In this document: positions 44,604 through 53,210 of the stretch, in pieces
Numbering within the stretch: the first letter of the stretch is position 1
Layout of the letters: each line of letters begins with the position of its first letter
Program-made: the position numbers and the translations under genes
Notes under the pieces: generated by a model
Told to the model about the DNA's origin: nothing
Database searches by the model: none
Seen by the model: only the letters and a program-made list of their open reading frames with translations
From: an uncultured Selenomonadaceae bacterium
GTDB lineage: Bacteria; Bacillota; Negativicutes; Selenomonadales; Selenomonadaceae
Length of the DNA stretch: 64,000 bases
Assembly: GCA_905234195.1 (NCBI GenBank)
Contig: CAJOFR010000010.1
Span: 1-64,000 of the forward strand
Reading direction: 5' to 3'

Positions 44604-45251
44604 ATGACGTACATTCTTGCTGTAATTGCCGCTGCGGTTTTAATCACCCTTTACAAATTTTTTCCGAGCAGAAAAATTTTCGCTTACTTTTGCGCGATGT
44701 TGCTGATTGTTTTTTGCGTGTCCTCCTTTATTCAGAGCCGGAGCAGTCAGGAGGAAAATATCAGCCGCGCCCAAATTGAAAAGATTCGTCGACAAGAAGA
44801 AATTTTCGCCAGCTGGTACACCGCCTACCAAAAAAATATCGACAGGCTTGACATAAATTGGCAACTTTATTTTAGTATCGTCGAGACCTTGAAGACGGCG
44901 GAAATTTACGAGTATTCGACGTACGAACAGCTTGTTGAACTGGAACGCGATATGCTGAAAGAACAGACGCGGATTTATCTTTTGAACGTACCGCCGGAAT
45001 TTGATGCGGAATGCCGAATGCTTTTGACGGAAGTCATAATAAAAACTCAAGCTTACGTCGACGCGCAAGTCAAAACAATTTCGTTGACGCGCGAGGCGGC
45101 CAATCCCGAAACAGCTACAGATTTGGCGTTGCTCAACAAAAAAATTCGTGAGATAACAATTCGAGAATCACCGGCGGGGTTGTTCACGGCGAAAGAAATT
45201 TCCGCAATCCGCGATAAATTAACCGTACCGGAGGAGGCAGAATTAAAATGA
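44604..45251 (+). CDS. Membrane-anchored protein of unknown function
   Basis: The 215-aa protein has two N-terminal hydrophobic segments (TYILAVIAAAVLITLYKFF and AYFCAMLLIVFCVSSFI) and a mostly helical soluble part. I do not recognise the family. Its stop overlaps the start of the IMPACT-family gene (ATGA), so the two are translated together. Confidence 0.55.
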   Translation: MTYILAVIAAAVLITLYKFFPSRKIFAYFCAMLLIVFCVSSFIQSRSSQEENISRAQIEKIRRQEEIFASWYTAYQKNIDRLDINWQLYFSIVETLKTAEIYEYSTYEQLVELERDMLKEQTRIYLLNVPPEFDAECRMLLTEVIIKTQAYVDAQVKTISLTREAANPETATDLALLNKKIREITIRESPAGLFTAKEISAIRDKLTVPEEAELK

Positions 45252-45901
45252 CAGATTATAAAACCACCGTCGACGACGAAATTTTTCGCGCGGACTACGA
45301 AATTAAAAAGTCGAAGTTTATTTCGCATGTCAAGCACGTCGAGACGGAGACCGAAGCGCGCGATTTTGTTCAGATGATCCGCAAAAAATATTTCGACGCG
45401 ACGCATAATTGTTCGGCGTGGGTGCTCGGCGAACTCGGCGACAAACAAAAATCGAACGACGACGGCGAACCAGGCGGCACTGCCGGCAATCCGATTCTTG
45501 ACGCCATCAAAAAAAATGGGCTGACTGATATTGCCGTTGTTGTCACGCGATATTTCGGCGGGATAAAACTCGGCGCGGGCGGGCTGATTCGCGCGTATTC
45601 TCACACCGCCGCGCTGGGAATTGCCGCCGCAAAAATCGTGCAGATGACCGCCTTTCAAAAAATTTTCGTCACCGTCGAATATAGTTTTCTCGCGCAGGTA
45701 GAAAATTTTTTGCGCAACAAAAATATCCGCGTCGAAAATTCGGAGTACGCCGCCGACGTGACACTTGAAATTTTAATCGCGCCCGACGCCGTCGAAAATT
45801 TTCTTGCGGACTTGACGGAACTGACTGCTGCGAATTTTCTTGCCGACGTGCAGGAAAAAGTTTCAATCCCCGTCGTCGTCGAGAAAAATGTCAACGGCTG
45901 A
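45248..45901 (+). CDS. IMPACT/YigZ family protein
   Basis: The 217-aa protein has KSKFISHVKHVETETEARDF, the family core HNCSAWVLGELGDKQ, NDDGEPGGTAGNPIL and TRYFGGIKLGAGGLIRAYSH. IMPACT-family proteins bind ribosomes or act in translation control; the bacterial role is unsettled. Its last 39 bp overlap the end of the convergent recX. Confidence 0.9.
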   Translation: MTDYKTTVDDEIFRADYEIKKSKFISHVKHVETETEARDFVQMIRKKYFDATHNCSAWVLGELGDKQKSNDDGEPGGTAGNPILDAIKKNGLTDIAVVVTRYFGGIKLGAGGLIRAYSHTAALGIAAAKIVQMTAFQKIFVTVEYSFLAQVENFLRNKNIRVENSEYAADVTLEILIAPDAVENFLADLTELTAANFLADVQEKVSIPVVVEKNVNG

Positions 45902-46348
45902 AGAAATAGTTTCAGAATCAAAACCCTTCGACGCAAGATGCTGCCAGAGTTTGTTTTTAAATTTCAGTTTCGCTTGAAGATTTTCGCCGTCAAAATTTTG
46001 CGGGGAGAATTTTTTTTGCAGCGCACGAATCGCCGCTCGCCTCTCGTGCTCGTCCGTGTCTTCGGGCACTAAATTTTGCACGAAGGCAGAATCAAACCCG
46101 CGCTGAATCAATTTCCCGCAAATCTGCCGGACGCTTAACCTTCCTTCCTCGTAAAAAATTTCAAACTGCCGACGACAAGCCTCTTCGTCATTCAAATAAT
46201 TGTGGCTCTTGAGTTTATCAATCGCCGCGTCAATTTCCGCCTCGTCATATTTTTGCGCAAGGAGTTTTCGTTTCAAAGTTTTTGAACTCTGCTCCTGCCG
46301 CGCAAGTAAGTCCGTCGCCTTCATTAGGGCGGTTTTATTTTTTTGCAT
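45863..46348 (-). CDS. recX: Regulatory protein RecX
   Basis: RecX limits RecA filament growth. The 161-aa protein has three helical repeats (ATDLLARQEQSSKTLKRKL; YLNDEEACRRQFEIFYEEG; LAS-KGFDSETISSAVDIF). The track start at 46411 is upstream; ATG 46348 is a better N-terminus. It overlaps the lgt 3' end by 14 bp and the convergent IMPACT gene by 39 bp. Confidence 0.82.
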   Translation of the reverse strand: MQKNKTALMKATDLLARQEQSSKTLKRKLLAQKYDEAEIDAAIDKLKSHNYLNDEEACRRQFEIFYEEGRLSVRQICGKLIQRGFDSAFVQNLVPEDTDEHERRAAIRALQKKFSPQNFDGENLQAKLKFKNKLWQHLASKGFDSETISSAVDIFLDDDGD

Positions 46349-47126
46349 TGAAAAATTTTCCTCCGCGATAGCCGAAATAAATGAACGCGCCCGCCGCCAC
46401 CGCGAAGGCAACGACGCTCGTGACCTGCGCGCTCTTCAAAATTCCGAAGACTAGATTTAAATAATCACCGCGCAAAAATTCCAGGAAAAATCTTGCGGCG
46501 GCGTAAAGCATCACGTAAAGCGTGAAACATTGTCCGCGCGCGTAGTTCGTACTGCGAAAAATTAACAGCAACGCAAAAATTACGACATCGAGCTGACATT
46601 CCCAGACTTCGGCGGGAAAAAGCGGCTGTGCTCCGTAAGTTCGATAGGCAAGCGTCGTTTCGGGGTAGAGTATTCCGAAATTGGAACCGGTCGGCGCGCC
46701 GAAAGCATCGCCGTTCAACAAATTCGCACAACGCCCCAACGCTTGACCCAAGACGATAGCCGGCGCAAGCAGGTCCGCAAGATGAATTACGTCGAGATTT
46801 TTCGACTTCGCGTAGAGACCGCCGGCAAGCACGCCGCCGATAATTCCGCCCTGCACAGCCATGCCGCCCTGCCACACGTTCAAAATTTCGGTGATATGAT
46901 TTTGATAGTAACTCCAATCGAAAAAGAAAACGTCCCACAGCCGCGCGCCGAGCAGTCCGAAAAATCCGCCGATTAAACCAATATCCGGCAAAAATTCTTC
47001 GTAGCCGCGCCCGTCAACCTTCGCGAAAAAATATCCGACGCCCGTCGCCAAAATAATCGAAATGGAAAGCACGACGCCATAGGAACGAATCGGGAAGTCA
47101 CCGACAAAAAAAAGATACTGATGCAA
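46335..47126 (-). CDS. lgt: Prolipoprotein diacylglyceryl transferase
   Basis: Lgt adds diacylglycerol to lipobox cysteines. The 263-aa protein has several membrane helices, the HxxF-like start (YLFFVGDFPIRSYGVVLS), and the key region LGQALGRCANLLNGDAFGA, close to the usual GRxGNFxN. The start is TTG 47126, preceded by GGGGGAA. The lipobox proteins in this window (41300, 55727, 58226) would be its substrates. Confidence 0.92.
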   Translation of the reverse strand: MHQYLFFVGDFPIRSYGVVLSISIILATGVGYFFAKVDGRGYEEFLPDIGLIGGFFGLLGARLWDVFFFDWSYYQNHITEILNVWQGGMAVQGGIIGGVLAGGLYAKSKNLDVIHLADLLAPAIVLGQALGRCANLLNGDAFGAPTGSNFGILYPETTLAYRTYGAQPLFPAEVWECQLDVVIFALLLIFRSTNYARGQCFTLYVMLYAAARFFLEFLRGDYLNLVFGILKSAQVTSVVAFAVAAGAFIYFGYRGGKFFNAKK

Positions 47127-47144
47127 AAAATTTTCCCCCGCGCT

Positions 47145-47870
47145 TCAATCTTCGTCCTGCAAGACGCCGTACTCGTAGAAGTAGCTGTCGACAATCATGT
47201 TTATTGAAAGATTCATTTCGCGATTTTTCACGGCGTCGAGTAACATTTTGTGAGCCGTCTCCATTTCTTCCCGCCGATTGAGTTTGCAAAGGTGGCGGGC
47301 GGTTTTCAGACGGATTTCGCTGGTGAGAGTTCGGACAAGGTTTGCGATTTTTGCGAACAGTTCGTTATGCGACGCCTCGTCAAGAGCCGCGTGAAATTTA
47401 TTATCCGCGTCGAAAAATTTTTCCACGTCTTTAGTTGACAAAGCGGCTTGAAGTTCTACAAAACGTTGTTCAAGATTTTTTATGTCGTTATCGTCAGCTT
47501 TTTTTATGGCGAGCCGCAAAACTCCCCAATCCATCCATTCGCGCAGTTCTTTTAGAGATTCGAGGGATTTTGTTTCGTCCAGAATAATTCCGTACAAAAG
47601 AGGATCAATCATCTTGTCCGAAAATCCGTTCGTAACGAAAGTTCCTTTGGGGCGGCGGATTTCCAAAACTCCGAACGACGACAAAATTTTCAGTGCTTCG
47701 CGGACGGAATTTCTGCCGACTCCGAAACTGTTTGCAAGTTCCATTTCGGTAGGAATTTTGTCGCCCGGTCTAAGCTCCTTATTTATCATCGCTTTAGTCA
47801 ACCTGTCAATAACGCGCTGCACGATAGACGTATTGTCAATCGGCCTCAAAAAATCTTTTTCCGTATCCAT
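47145..47870 (-). CDS. FadR-type GntR-family transcriptional regulator
   Basis: The 241-aa protein has an N-terminal winged helix (RPGDKIPTEMELANSFGVGR, SVREALKILSSFGVLE) and a C-terminal helical FCD ligand-binding domain (FHAALDEASHNELFAKIANL). Such regulators usually sense sugar acids or organic acids and repress nearby catabolic genes. Its promoter shares CAATGTAGGAT with the TRAP promoter at 59297, so it may control the TRAP operon and itself. Confidence 0.88.
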   Translation of the reverse strand: MDTEKDFLRPIDNTSIVQRVIDRLTKAMINKELRPGDKIPTEMELANSFGVGRNSVREALKILSSFGVLEIRRPKGTFVTNGFSDKMIDPLLYGIILDETKSLESLKELREWMDWGVLRLAIKKADDNDIKNLEQRFVELQAALSTKDVEKFFDADNKFHAALDEASHNELFAKIANLVRTLTSEIRLKTARHLCKLNRREEMETAHKMLLDAVKNREMNLSINMIVDSYFYEYGVLQDED

Positions 47871-47912
47871 GTCACAAACCTTTCTGAAAATCCCTTAAGA
47901 ATTTTTAAAAAT

Positions 47913-47941
47913 ATTATACCTGCTTATCCTACATTGGTCAA
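47913..47941 (-). promoter_or_regulatory. Promoter of the FadR-type regulator with candidate operator
   Basis: On the minus strand TTGACC (47941-47936) and TATAAT (47918-47913) are 17 bp apart. The spacer region contains CAATGTAGGAT, also found at 59297-59307 downstream of the TRAP operon -10. Binding there would block the promoter. Confidence 0.65.
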
Positions 47942-48058
47942 ATTCAAACTCGGAAAAAATTTTCAGACACCCTAACAAAAAAATTTTTCCGTCGTACAAC
48001 ACGCAAGGGAGGTTGTATAATTTTTTGGCAAAAATCTTTCGCAGAGGAGTGACAAATT

Positions 48059-48955
48059 TTGGTAAATAAATTTTCCATTGCTGAATTACGAGCGGGACTT
48101 GAGGCGGTAGCTGAAGAGTACGACAAAAGAGGAGGAGAGCCCTTAAACGTCGTCATTGTTGGCGGGGCGGCGGCAGTTTTTAATTTTTCTTTCTACCCCG
48201 AAGCGAATGATATAGATTATCTTCCCGAAAAATCATCGCCGCTGCTCGAAGAATGCATCGCCGCCGCAGGTGCGCGGCTGGATTTCAGAGAGGGGTGGAT
48301 GAACGAACAAAGCAGTTATCTTCAGGAAAAATATGCGGCGGGTGACAGGGAAAATTTTTTCAGCGGCTCAATCCCCCTGCCGATAAAATCCGAGAGAATT
48401 TTTTTTCGCGCGCAAGGTCTTGAGTGGTACTTGGCGATAAAATTGCGCGCCTTTCGCCGCTATCGTCACGACGCGACTGATATACTCGGATTGATGTTGG
48501 AAAAACGTTCGCAAGGTCAAGAAATAACTGCAAAATATCTTGAAGGATGCTACAACAAATTTTATGGCATGGCTCGTACGCCGATAACTGAAGCTACAGA
48601 ATTTCTTGCGACGTTGGACGATTGCCCGGACCTTGAAAAATTGCGGCAACTTTATTTTTTGGAGGAAAGGTATCAGCAAAAAATTTACGATAAGTTTACA
48701 CTTTTTCTTTTAAACAAAGTCGATAAGGAAGTCTGGAAAGAAATAGTGCGTTATCATTTTCGGTTTTGGACATCTGCGGAAGATATTCGCAAAACTTTTG
48801 AAGAATTCGATATTAAAGCCGGCGAACGCGCAATTAAAAATGTCGCCGATTGCATTTTTCCTTTCGTTTATAAATTGTCCGCTGAAGAATTTTTGGCAGA
48901 GCCGGTAGAAAATTTGTTAATGCGGCAACACAAAAAAATTTCGAGGAGACTCTAA
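48059..48955 (+). CDS. Nucleotidyltransferase-like protein (DUF6036 type)
   Basis: The 298-aa protein has VVIVGGAAAVFNFSFYPEAN then DIDYLPEK, the glycine-rich and acidic site of nucleotidyltransferase-like DUF6036 proteins, and KLRAFRRYRHDATDILGL. The C-terminal half is helical and unassigned. Proteins of this kind occur in abortive-infection or toxin-antitoxin pairs. No partner is adjacent. TTG 48059 follows AGAGGAG. A downstream gap leads to the Nif11-like genes. Confidence 0.6.
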   Translation: MVNKFSIAELRAGLEAVAEEYDKRGGEPLNVVIVGGAAAVFNFSFYPEANDIDYLPEKSSPLLEECIAAAGARLDFREGWMNEQSSYLQEKYAAGDRENFFSGSIPLPIKSERIFFRAQGLEWYLAIKLRAFRRYRHDATDILGLMLEKRSQGQEITAKYLEGCYNKFYGMARTPITEATEFLATLDDCPDLEKLRQLYFLEERYQQKIYDKFTLFLLNKVDKEVWKEIVRYHFRFWTSAEDIRKTFEEFDIKAGERAIKNVADCIFPFVYKLSAEEFLAEPVENLLMRQHKKISRRL

Positions 48956-49028
48956 AAAAAATCTTTTTCGGCGTATAATGTGTAGGGAAATAAAAATTCC
49001 CGACAAAAAATTTTAGGAGGGATTTGTT

Positions 49029-49221
49029 ATGGATTTTGGAGGTAAAAAAATTTCCCGCGAAGTCCTGGAAAAGCTGGCTAAGTGTCAGTCTGAAGAAGAA
49101 GTCATCGCGTTGGCGAAGGAAAGCAAAGGCTTTTATGGGCGAAGTGGAAAATTTTGAACTCAAGGAAGAAGATCTCGGAAAGGTCGCGGGCGGCGGTTCG
49201 GCATGCTGGTTTAACAGTTGA
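49029..49221 (+). pseudogene. Nif11-type RiPP precursor, frame-disrupted (copy 1)
   Basis: The first part reads MDFGGKKISREVLEKLAKCQ and SEEEVIALAKE, a Nif11-like leader. The second part, in the +1 frame from ATG 49135, reads MGEVENFELKEEDLGKVAGG and core GSACWFNS. The GG is a typical leader cleavage site. The reading frame changes between the two halves, so one ribosome cannot make the whole precursor without a frameshift. Relative to copy 2 it lacks 24 bp at the junction. AGGAGGG precedes the start. No modification or export enzyme is visible nearby. Confidence 0.65.
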
Positions 49222-49267
49222 CGACGCTCCGACGCGGCAACGCAAAAATTTTCAGGAGGGATTAGTT

Positions 49268-49538
49268 ATGGATTTTGGAGGCAAAAAAATTTCCCGCGAA
49301 GTCCTGGAAAAGCTGGCTAAGTGTCAGTCTGAAGAAGAAGTCATCGCGTTGGCGAAGGAAAACGGCGTAGAGATCCGCTGAACAGGCAAAAGCTTTTATG
49401 GGCGAAGTGGAAAATTTTGAACTCAACGAAGAAGATCTCAAAAAGGTCGCGGGCGGTTACTGCAACGACTGCTTTGACGACGAATACTGCGAATGTTACA
49501 ACCCAAACTGTGTGGTCTATTATGATAGTGGTAGTTGA
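49268..49538 (+). pseudogene. Nif11-type RiPP precursor, frame-disrupted (copy 2)
   Basis: The leader is nearly identical to copy 1 (MDFGGKKISREVLEKLAKCQ) and ends at TGA after KENGVEIR. In the +1 frame the sequence continues AEQAKAFMGEVENFEL, then EDLKKVAGG and a Cys-rich core YCNDCFDDEYCECYNPNC plus a short tail. A single extra base after the codons for VEI would account for the break (VEI-AEQAKAF is the family pattern). Both copies have the same frame offset, so the lesion predates their duplication or is read through. Confidence is in the homology, not in expression. Confidence 0.65.
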
Positions 49539-49593
49539 CGACGTTTCGGCGCGGCAATAAAAAATAGGAAGTACTTCCCCAAAAAAAAATCAG

Positions 49594-49625
49594 CTCGACA
49601 AAAATTTTTGCCGAGTCTTTTTTTA
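49594..49625 (+). terminator. Terminator after the Nif11-like pair
   Basis: CTCGACAAAAA pairs with TTTTTGCCGAG around the centre, one mismatch, and is followed by a long T-run. It could also serve the convergent dehydrogenase gene. Confidence 0.65.
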
Positions 49626-49653
49626 TTTTATGGTCGTGGAAAATTTTTTGACG

Positions 49654-50622
49654 TTAAAAATTTACGACGTTGACAGGTTTTCCGGAAAGAAAAGCTTTGA
49701 GATTGTCGACGGCGATTTTCATGAGCCGCGCGCGCGATTCTTTCGGTGCCCAAGAAATATGCGGGGTAATAATACAATTTTTCGCGCCCAAGAGCGGATT
49801 ATCTCCTCTAATCGGTTCGGTTGAAACGACGTCGAGACCTGCGGCATAAACTTTTCCGCTGTCGAGAGCCGCGCGCAGATCTTCTTCAACAATCAGCTGC
49901 CCGCGACTGTTGTTAATGATAATCACGCCGTCTTTCATTTTCGCAATGTTGTCCTTGTTGATAATTCCCTGCGTCGACGGGAACAGCGGGCAGTGCAAAG
50001 CAATTACGTCAGACGTTTTGAAAAGTTCGTCGAGCTCCACAAAAGTGCAGTCTTCAGTTTTCGTGCCGACTTCGCGCATTGCGTCGAAGGCAATGACATT
50101 CATGCCGAGAGCCCGCGCAAGTTTTCCGGTAGTCTGCCCGATTCTGCCGTAGCCGATAATTCCAATCGTCTTGCCGGCAAGTTCAATCAGCGGATAATCC
50201 CAAAAGCACCAGTCGTCATTATTTTCCCAGCGTCCTTCGTGAACGGCTTTGTTGTGGTGACCGACGTGGTGGCAAATTTCCAGGAGCAGAGCTATTGCAA
50301 ATTGAGCGACAGCCGTCGTGCCGTAAGTGGGGATGTTGCAGACGGGAATTTTTTTTATTTTCGCGGTTTCCACGTCGACAACATTATAACCCGTCGCCAA
50401 AACTCCGACGTACTTAATATTTTTGCAGGCGTCGAAAATTTTTTTGGTGACCGGCGTTTTGTTGGTAATGACAATCTCCGCGTCTCCGATACGCTCAATA
50501 ATTTCAGCTTCGTCCGTCAAGGAAGTGCGCTCGTAAATTTTGCACTCGCCGAGATTTTCTAAGGCGTCCCAGCTCAAATCTCCGGGGTTAAGCGTGTAGC
50601 CGTCCAGGACAACAATTTTCAT
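49654..50622 (-). CDS. D-2-hydroxyacid dehydrogenase
   Basis: The 322-aa protein has the family NAD loop (TIGIIGYGRIGQTTGKLARA), ATGYNVVDVETAKIKKIPVC, an arginine in INNSRGQLIVEEDLRAAL, and the catalytic His in IITPHISWAPKESR. It reduces a 2-oxo acid such as hydroxypyruvate or pyruvate. Its place beside rpiB and the TRAP genes suggests sugar-acid metabolism. AGGAG precedes ATG 50622. Confidence 0.9.
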   Translation of the reverse strand: MKIVVLDGYTLNPGDLSWDALENLGECKIYERTSLTDEAEIIERIGDAEIVITNKTPVTKKIFDACKNIKYVGVLATGYNVVDVETAKIKKIPVCNIPTYGTTAVAQFAIALLLEICHHVGHHNKAVHEGRWENNDDWCFWDYPLIELAGKTIGIIGYGRIGQTTGKLARALGMNVIAFDAMREVGTKTEDCTFVELDELFKTSDVIALHCPLFPSTQGIINKDNIAKMKDGVIIINNSRGQLIVEEDLRAALDSGKVYAAGLDVVSTEPIRGDNPLLGAKNCIITPHISWAPKESRARLMKIAVDNLKAFLSGKPVNVVNF

Positions 50623-50634
50623 CGTGGAATCTCC

Positions 50635-51075
50635 TCAATTTTCTAGAGCCATAATTTTATTCACGCGGCGCGCATGACGCCCGCCCTCAAATTCCGTCGT
50701 AATCCACGCGCGAACAATTTCGCCCGCCGGTCCGAAACCGACGACCCTGCCGCCCATTGCCAAAACATTTGCGTTGTTGTGCTCACGAGATTTTTTCGCG
50801 GAATAGACGTCGTTGCAGAGCGCGCAGCGGATGCCTTTAATTTTGTTCGCCGCCATAGAAATACCAATGCCCGTGCCGCAGAGGACGATACCGCGTTCAG
50901 AGTTGCCGCTCGTGACTTCCGCGCAAACTTTTTCCGCAATGTCTGGATAATCGACGGATTCTTTGCCGAAAGTTCCCACGTCGTTAATGTCGATATCGCT
51001 GAACTCCGACAAAACTTTTTTGACTTCCTCTTTCAGTTCAACTGCTCCGTGATCGCTGCCAATAGTAATCCTCAT
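50635..51075 (-). CDS. rpiB: Ribose-5-phosphate isomerase B
   Basis: RpiB interconverts ribulose- and ribose-5-phosphate. The 146-aa protein has RITIGSDHGAVELKEEVKK, DYPDIAEKVC, GIVLCGTGIGISMAANK and HNNANVLAMGGRVVG, all standard. It overlaps the 225-aa upstream gene by 4 bp and precedes the dehydrogenase. With the transketolase genes it points to a pentose-phosphate route, now partly decayed. Confidence 0.95.
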   Translation of the reverse strand: MRITIGSDHGAVELKEEVKKVLSEFSDIDINDVGTFGKESVDYPDIAEKVCAEVTSGNSERGIVLCGTGIGISMAANKIKGIRCALCNDVYSAKKSREHNNANVLAMGGRVVGFGPAGEIVRAWITTEFEGGRHARRVNKIMALEN

Positions 51076-51749
51076 TTTTTTTCGCGTCCTTTCAAAATTT
51101 CTTTTAAAATCTGTACTGAACCGTTATCGAAAACAAACCTGACGTTCGTGTGCGCCGGAACAACTTCCTCAATTGTGTCGATTCTTACGGCGAGAGATTT
51201 TACCGGCTCGGCTACGGCATAATTAAACGCCTTGATAAATTCCTCGTCGAAGTGCAACCAATTCCGAATCTGCATGCGAAGACTTTCCTCGTCGACGCGA
51301 TAATTTTTTTCGATTTTGTCGAGACCGCTACCAATTTCGTCGAACAAAACGAAATCTCCAAAAACTTTGTAAGTAGTCTTCGGCATCATCGCGAGAAAAT
51401 CTTTCAGTGGAACTTTTTCCTCTTCGTTCACGTAACTGATATGAATGTCCTCGTAATTCGGCGCGCTGTAAAATTCTGCGTCGTCGAGTTGGTCATAAGC
51501 TTCGCAAATATCGGCGTACCAATCGTCAAGGCTGCGTTTGTTTGTATTATAATACCAAATTTCTTCGTGTTTGTCATCTTTCGGCTTGACAGGCAAACTG
51601 ATTGCAATTTCTTTTTTGTCGTCGCGGTAAGTCAAATAATAACTGTCGTCGAGAATAAAAAACAAATCACGCCCCGCAGAAGTTTTCAGGTGAACGAAGT
51701 GCACGCCCCTGCCGCGATATTCGTCAAGCAACTTTTCAAAATCTTTCAA
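51072..51749 (-). CDS. Protein of unknown function, overlaps rpiB
   Basis: The 225-aa soluble product is rich in charged and aromatic residues (DDSYYLTYRDDKKEIAISLP, DIHISYVNEEEKVPLKDFLA). I do not recognise a family and see no signal peptide or metal motif. GAGGAG precedes TTG 51749. Translational coupling to rpiB (4-bp overlap) links it to this operon. Confidence 0.5.
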   Translation of the reverse strand: MKDFEKLLDEYRGRGVHFVHLKTSAGRDLFFILDDSYYLTYRDDKKEIAISLPVKPKDDKHEEIWYYNTNKRSLDDWYADICEAYDQLDDAEFYSAPNYEDIHISYVNEEEKVPLKDFLAMMPKTTYKVFGDFVLFDEIGSGLDKIEKNYRVDEESLRMQIRNWLHFDEEFIKAFNYAVAEPVKSLAVRIDTIEEVVPAHTNVRFVFDNGSVQILKEILKGREKK

Positions 51750-51773
51750 GTCAATCAGCTCCTCGATAAAAAT

Positions 51774-53060
51774 TTAAACTAAATATCTAAAGTAAACATA
51801 GACGGTAGCCATGACGATTGTCAAAATCATAATGGGAAAACCGACTTTGAAATAATCAATGAAAGTTATGCGAACGCCGCGATCCGCCGCCAGCCCCGCA
51901 ACAATTAAATTCGCGGACGCCCCGACAAGTGTTCCGTTGCCGCCGAGACACGCGCCGAGTGCCAGGCTCCACCAAATCGGCTCCAGGTTTGAAACGCCCA
52001 TCGCGCCCATATTTTGAATCAGCGGGATCATTGTCGCGACGAAGGGAATATTATCGAGCACCGAAGAAACTATCGCGCTCAACCAAATCACCAGGAGGGA
52101 AGTTGCAGTGACGTCGCCGCCGGTAATTTCCACAGCCGCCTTTGCAAGTTTGCCGATAACTCCCACTTCGATTAAGCCGCCGACCGCGATAAAAAGTCCT
52201 ATGAAGAAAAATATTGTTGCCCATTCGACTTTAGATTTCATTGTGGATTCAACTAAATGATGTCCGCCGCCCGCCAGCAACAGCAACAAAAATCCTCCTG
52301 CCAATGCCATTAACGAAGACTCGACGTGGTGAAGTTGGTGCGTGAAAAATCCCAAAATCGTCAAGCCCAAAACGAACAACGCCTTGTTCAAAAGTTTTTT
52401 GTCCTTCAGCGCGGCGTACTCGTCCATTTTCATTAATTCCTTTTGCAGTTCCGGGCGCGTCGACAATTCTTTTTTGTAGAGGAACTCGAAAATAAAAATC
52501 ACGACGACCATTTGAATCACGACGATTGGCGCGAGGTTTTGGATAAACGCCATGAACGTCAATTCTTTTACCGCGCTGCCTATCATGATATTTGGCGGGT
52601 CTCCTATCAAAGTGGCAGTGCCTCCGATATTCGACGCCATTATTTGCGTCAGCAGGAAGGGCATCGGATTTAATTCGAGCTGTTTGGTTATGCTGAAGGT
52701 CACCGGCACCATGAGCAAAACTGTCGTGACGTTATCGAGGAACGCCGAAAAAACCGCCGTGATTATTCCGAGATAAGTTAGAATTTTTTTAGGTTCGGCG
52801 TTAGCTTTTTTTGCCGCCCAAATTGCCACGAAGTCGAAAAGTCCCGTGTGGCTCGTCACGCCAACCAAAATCATCATGCCCGTTAAAAGTCCCAGCGTGT
52901 TGAAGTCAATGTGGTGAATTGCCTCCTCTTGTGAAAGTATCCCCAGCAACATCATCAAGACTGCGCCGATCATTGCGGCAACTGTCCTGTGGATTTTTTC
53001 CGAGACGATTACCGCGTACATTACGATAAAAATTCCGCCGGCTATAATTTCCAAAATCAT
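51774..53060 (-). CDS. ArsB/NhaD-type ion transporter
   Basis: The 428-aa membrane protein has about 11 hydrophobic segments and the family loops GGTATLIGDPPNIMIGSAVK and GGNGTLVGASANLIVAGLAA. ArsB/NhaD (IT superfamily) members move sodium, arsenite, or organic anions. No arsenic genes are nearby. The substrate might be an organic acid given the neighbours. AAGGAGGAG precedes ATG 53060. Confidence 0.88.
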   Translation of the reverse strand: MILEIIAGGIFIVMYAVIVSEKIHRTVAAMIGAVLMMLLGILSQEEAIHHIDFNTLGLLTGMMILVGVTSHTGLFDFVAIWAAKKANAEPKKILTYLGIITAVFSAFLDNVTTVLLMVPVTFSITKQLELNPMPFLLTQIMASNIGGTATLIGDPPNIMIGSAVKELTFMAFIQNLAPIVVIQMVVVIFIFEFLYKKELSTRPELQKELMKMDEYAALKDKKLLNKALFVLGLTILGFFTHQLHHVESSLMALAGGFLLLLLAGGGHHLVESTMKSKVEWATIFFFIGLFIAVGGLIEVGVIGKLAKAAVEITGGDVTATSLLVIWLSAIVSSVLDNIPFVATMIPLIQNMGAMGVSNLEPIWWSLALGACLGGNGTLVGASANLIVAGLAADRGVRITFIDYFKVGFPIMILTIVMATVYVYFRYLV

Positions 53061-53138
53061 CTCCTCCTTAAAATAAAGTTAAAGCGGTCGGCAACGAAAA
53101 AATTTTTTCCGCAACCAACCGCCTTTCCTAGTTTTGTA

Positions 53139-53210
53139 GTGTAAAGGGTCAAGGGGAAAGTTTTTTAACGCTTATCCCTTAACGCTTTTCCCTTACCACT
53201 TATCCCTTGA
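53139..53210. repeat. Intergenic palindromic repeat B reaching into the SDR gene
   Basis: AAGGGTCAAGGGGAAAG on the left faces repeated CTTATCCCTTAACG / CTTTTCCCTTACCA units on the right around TTTTTT. The right arm overlaps the last codons of the SDR gene and encodes its odd C-terminal tail. Confidence 0.6.
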
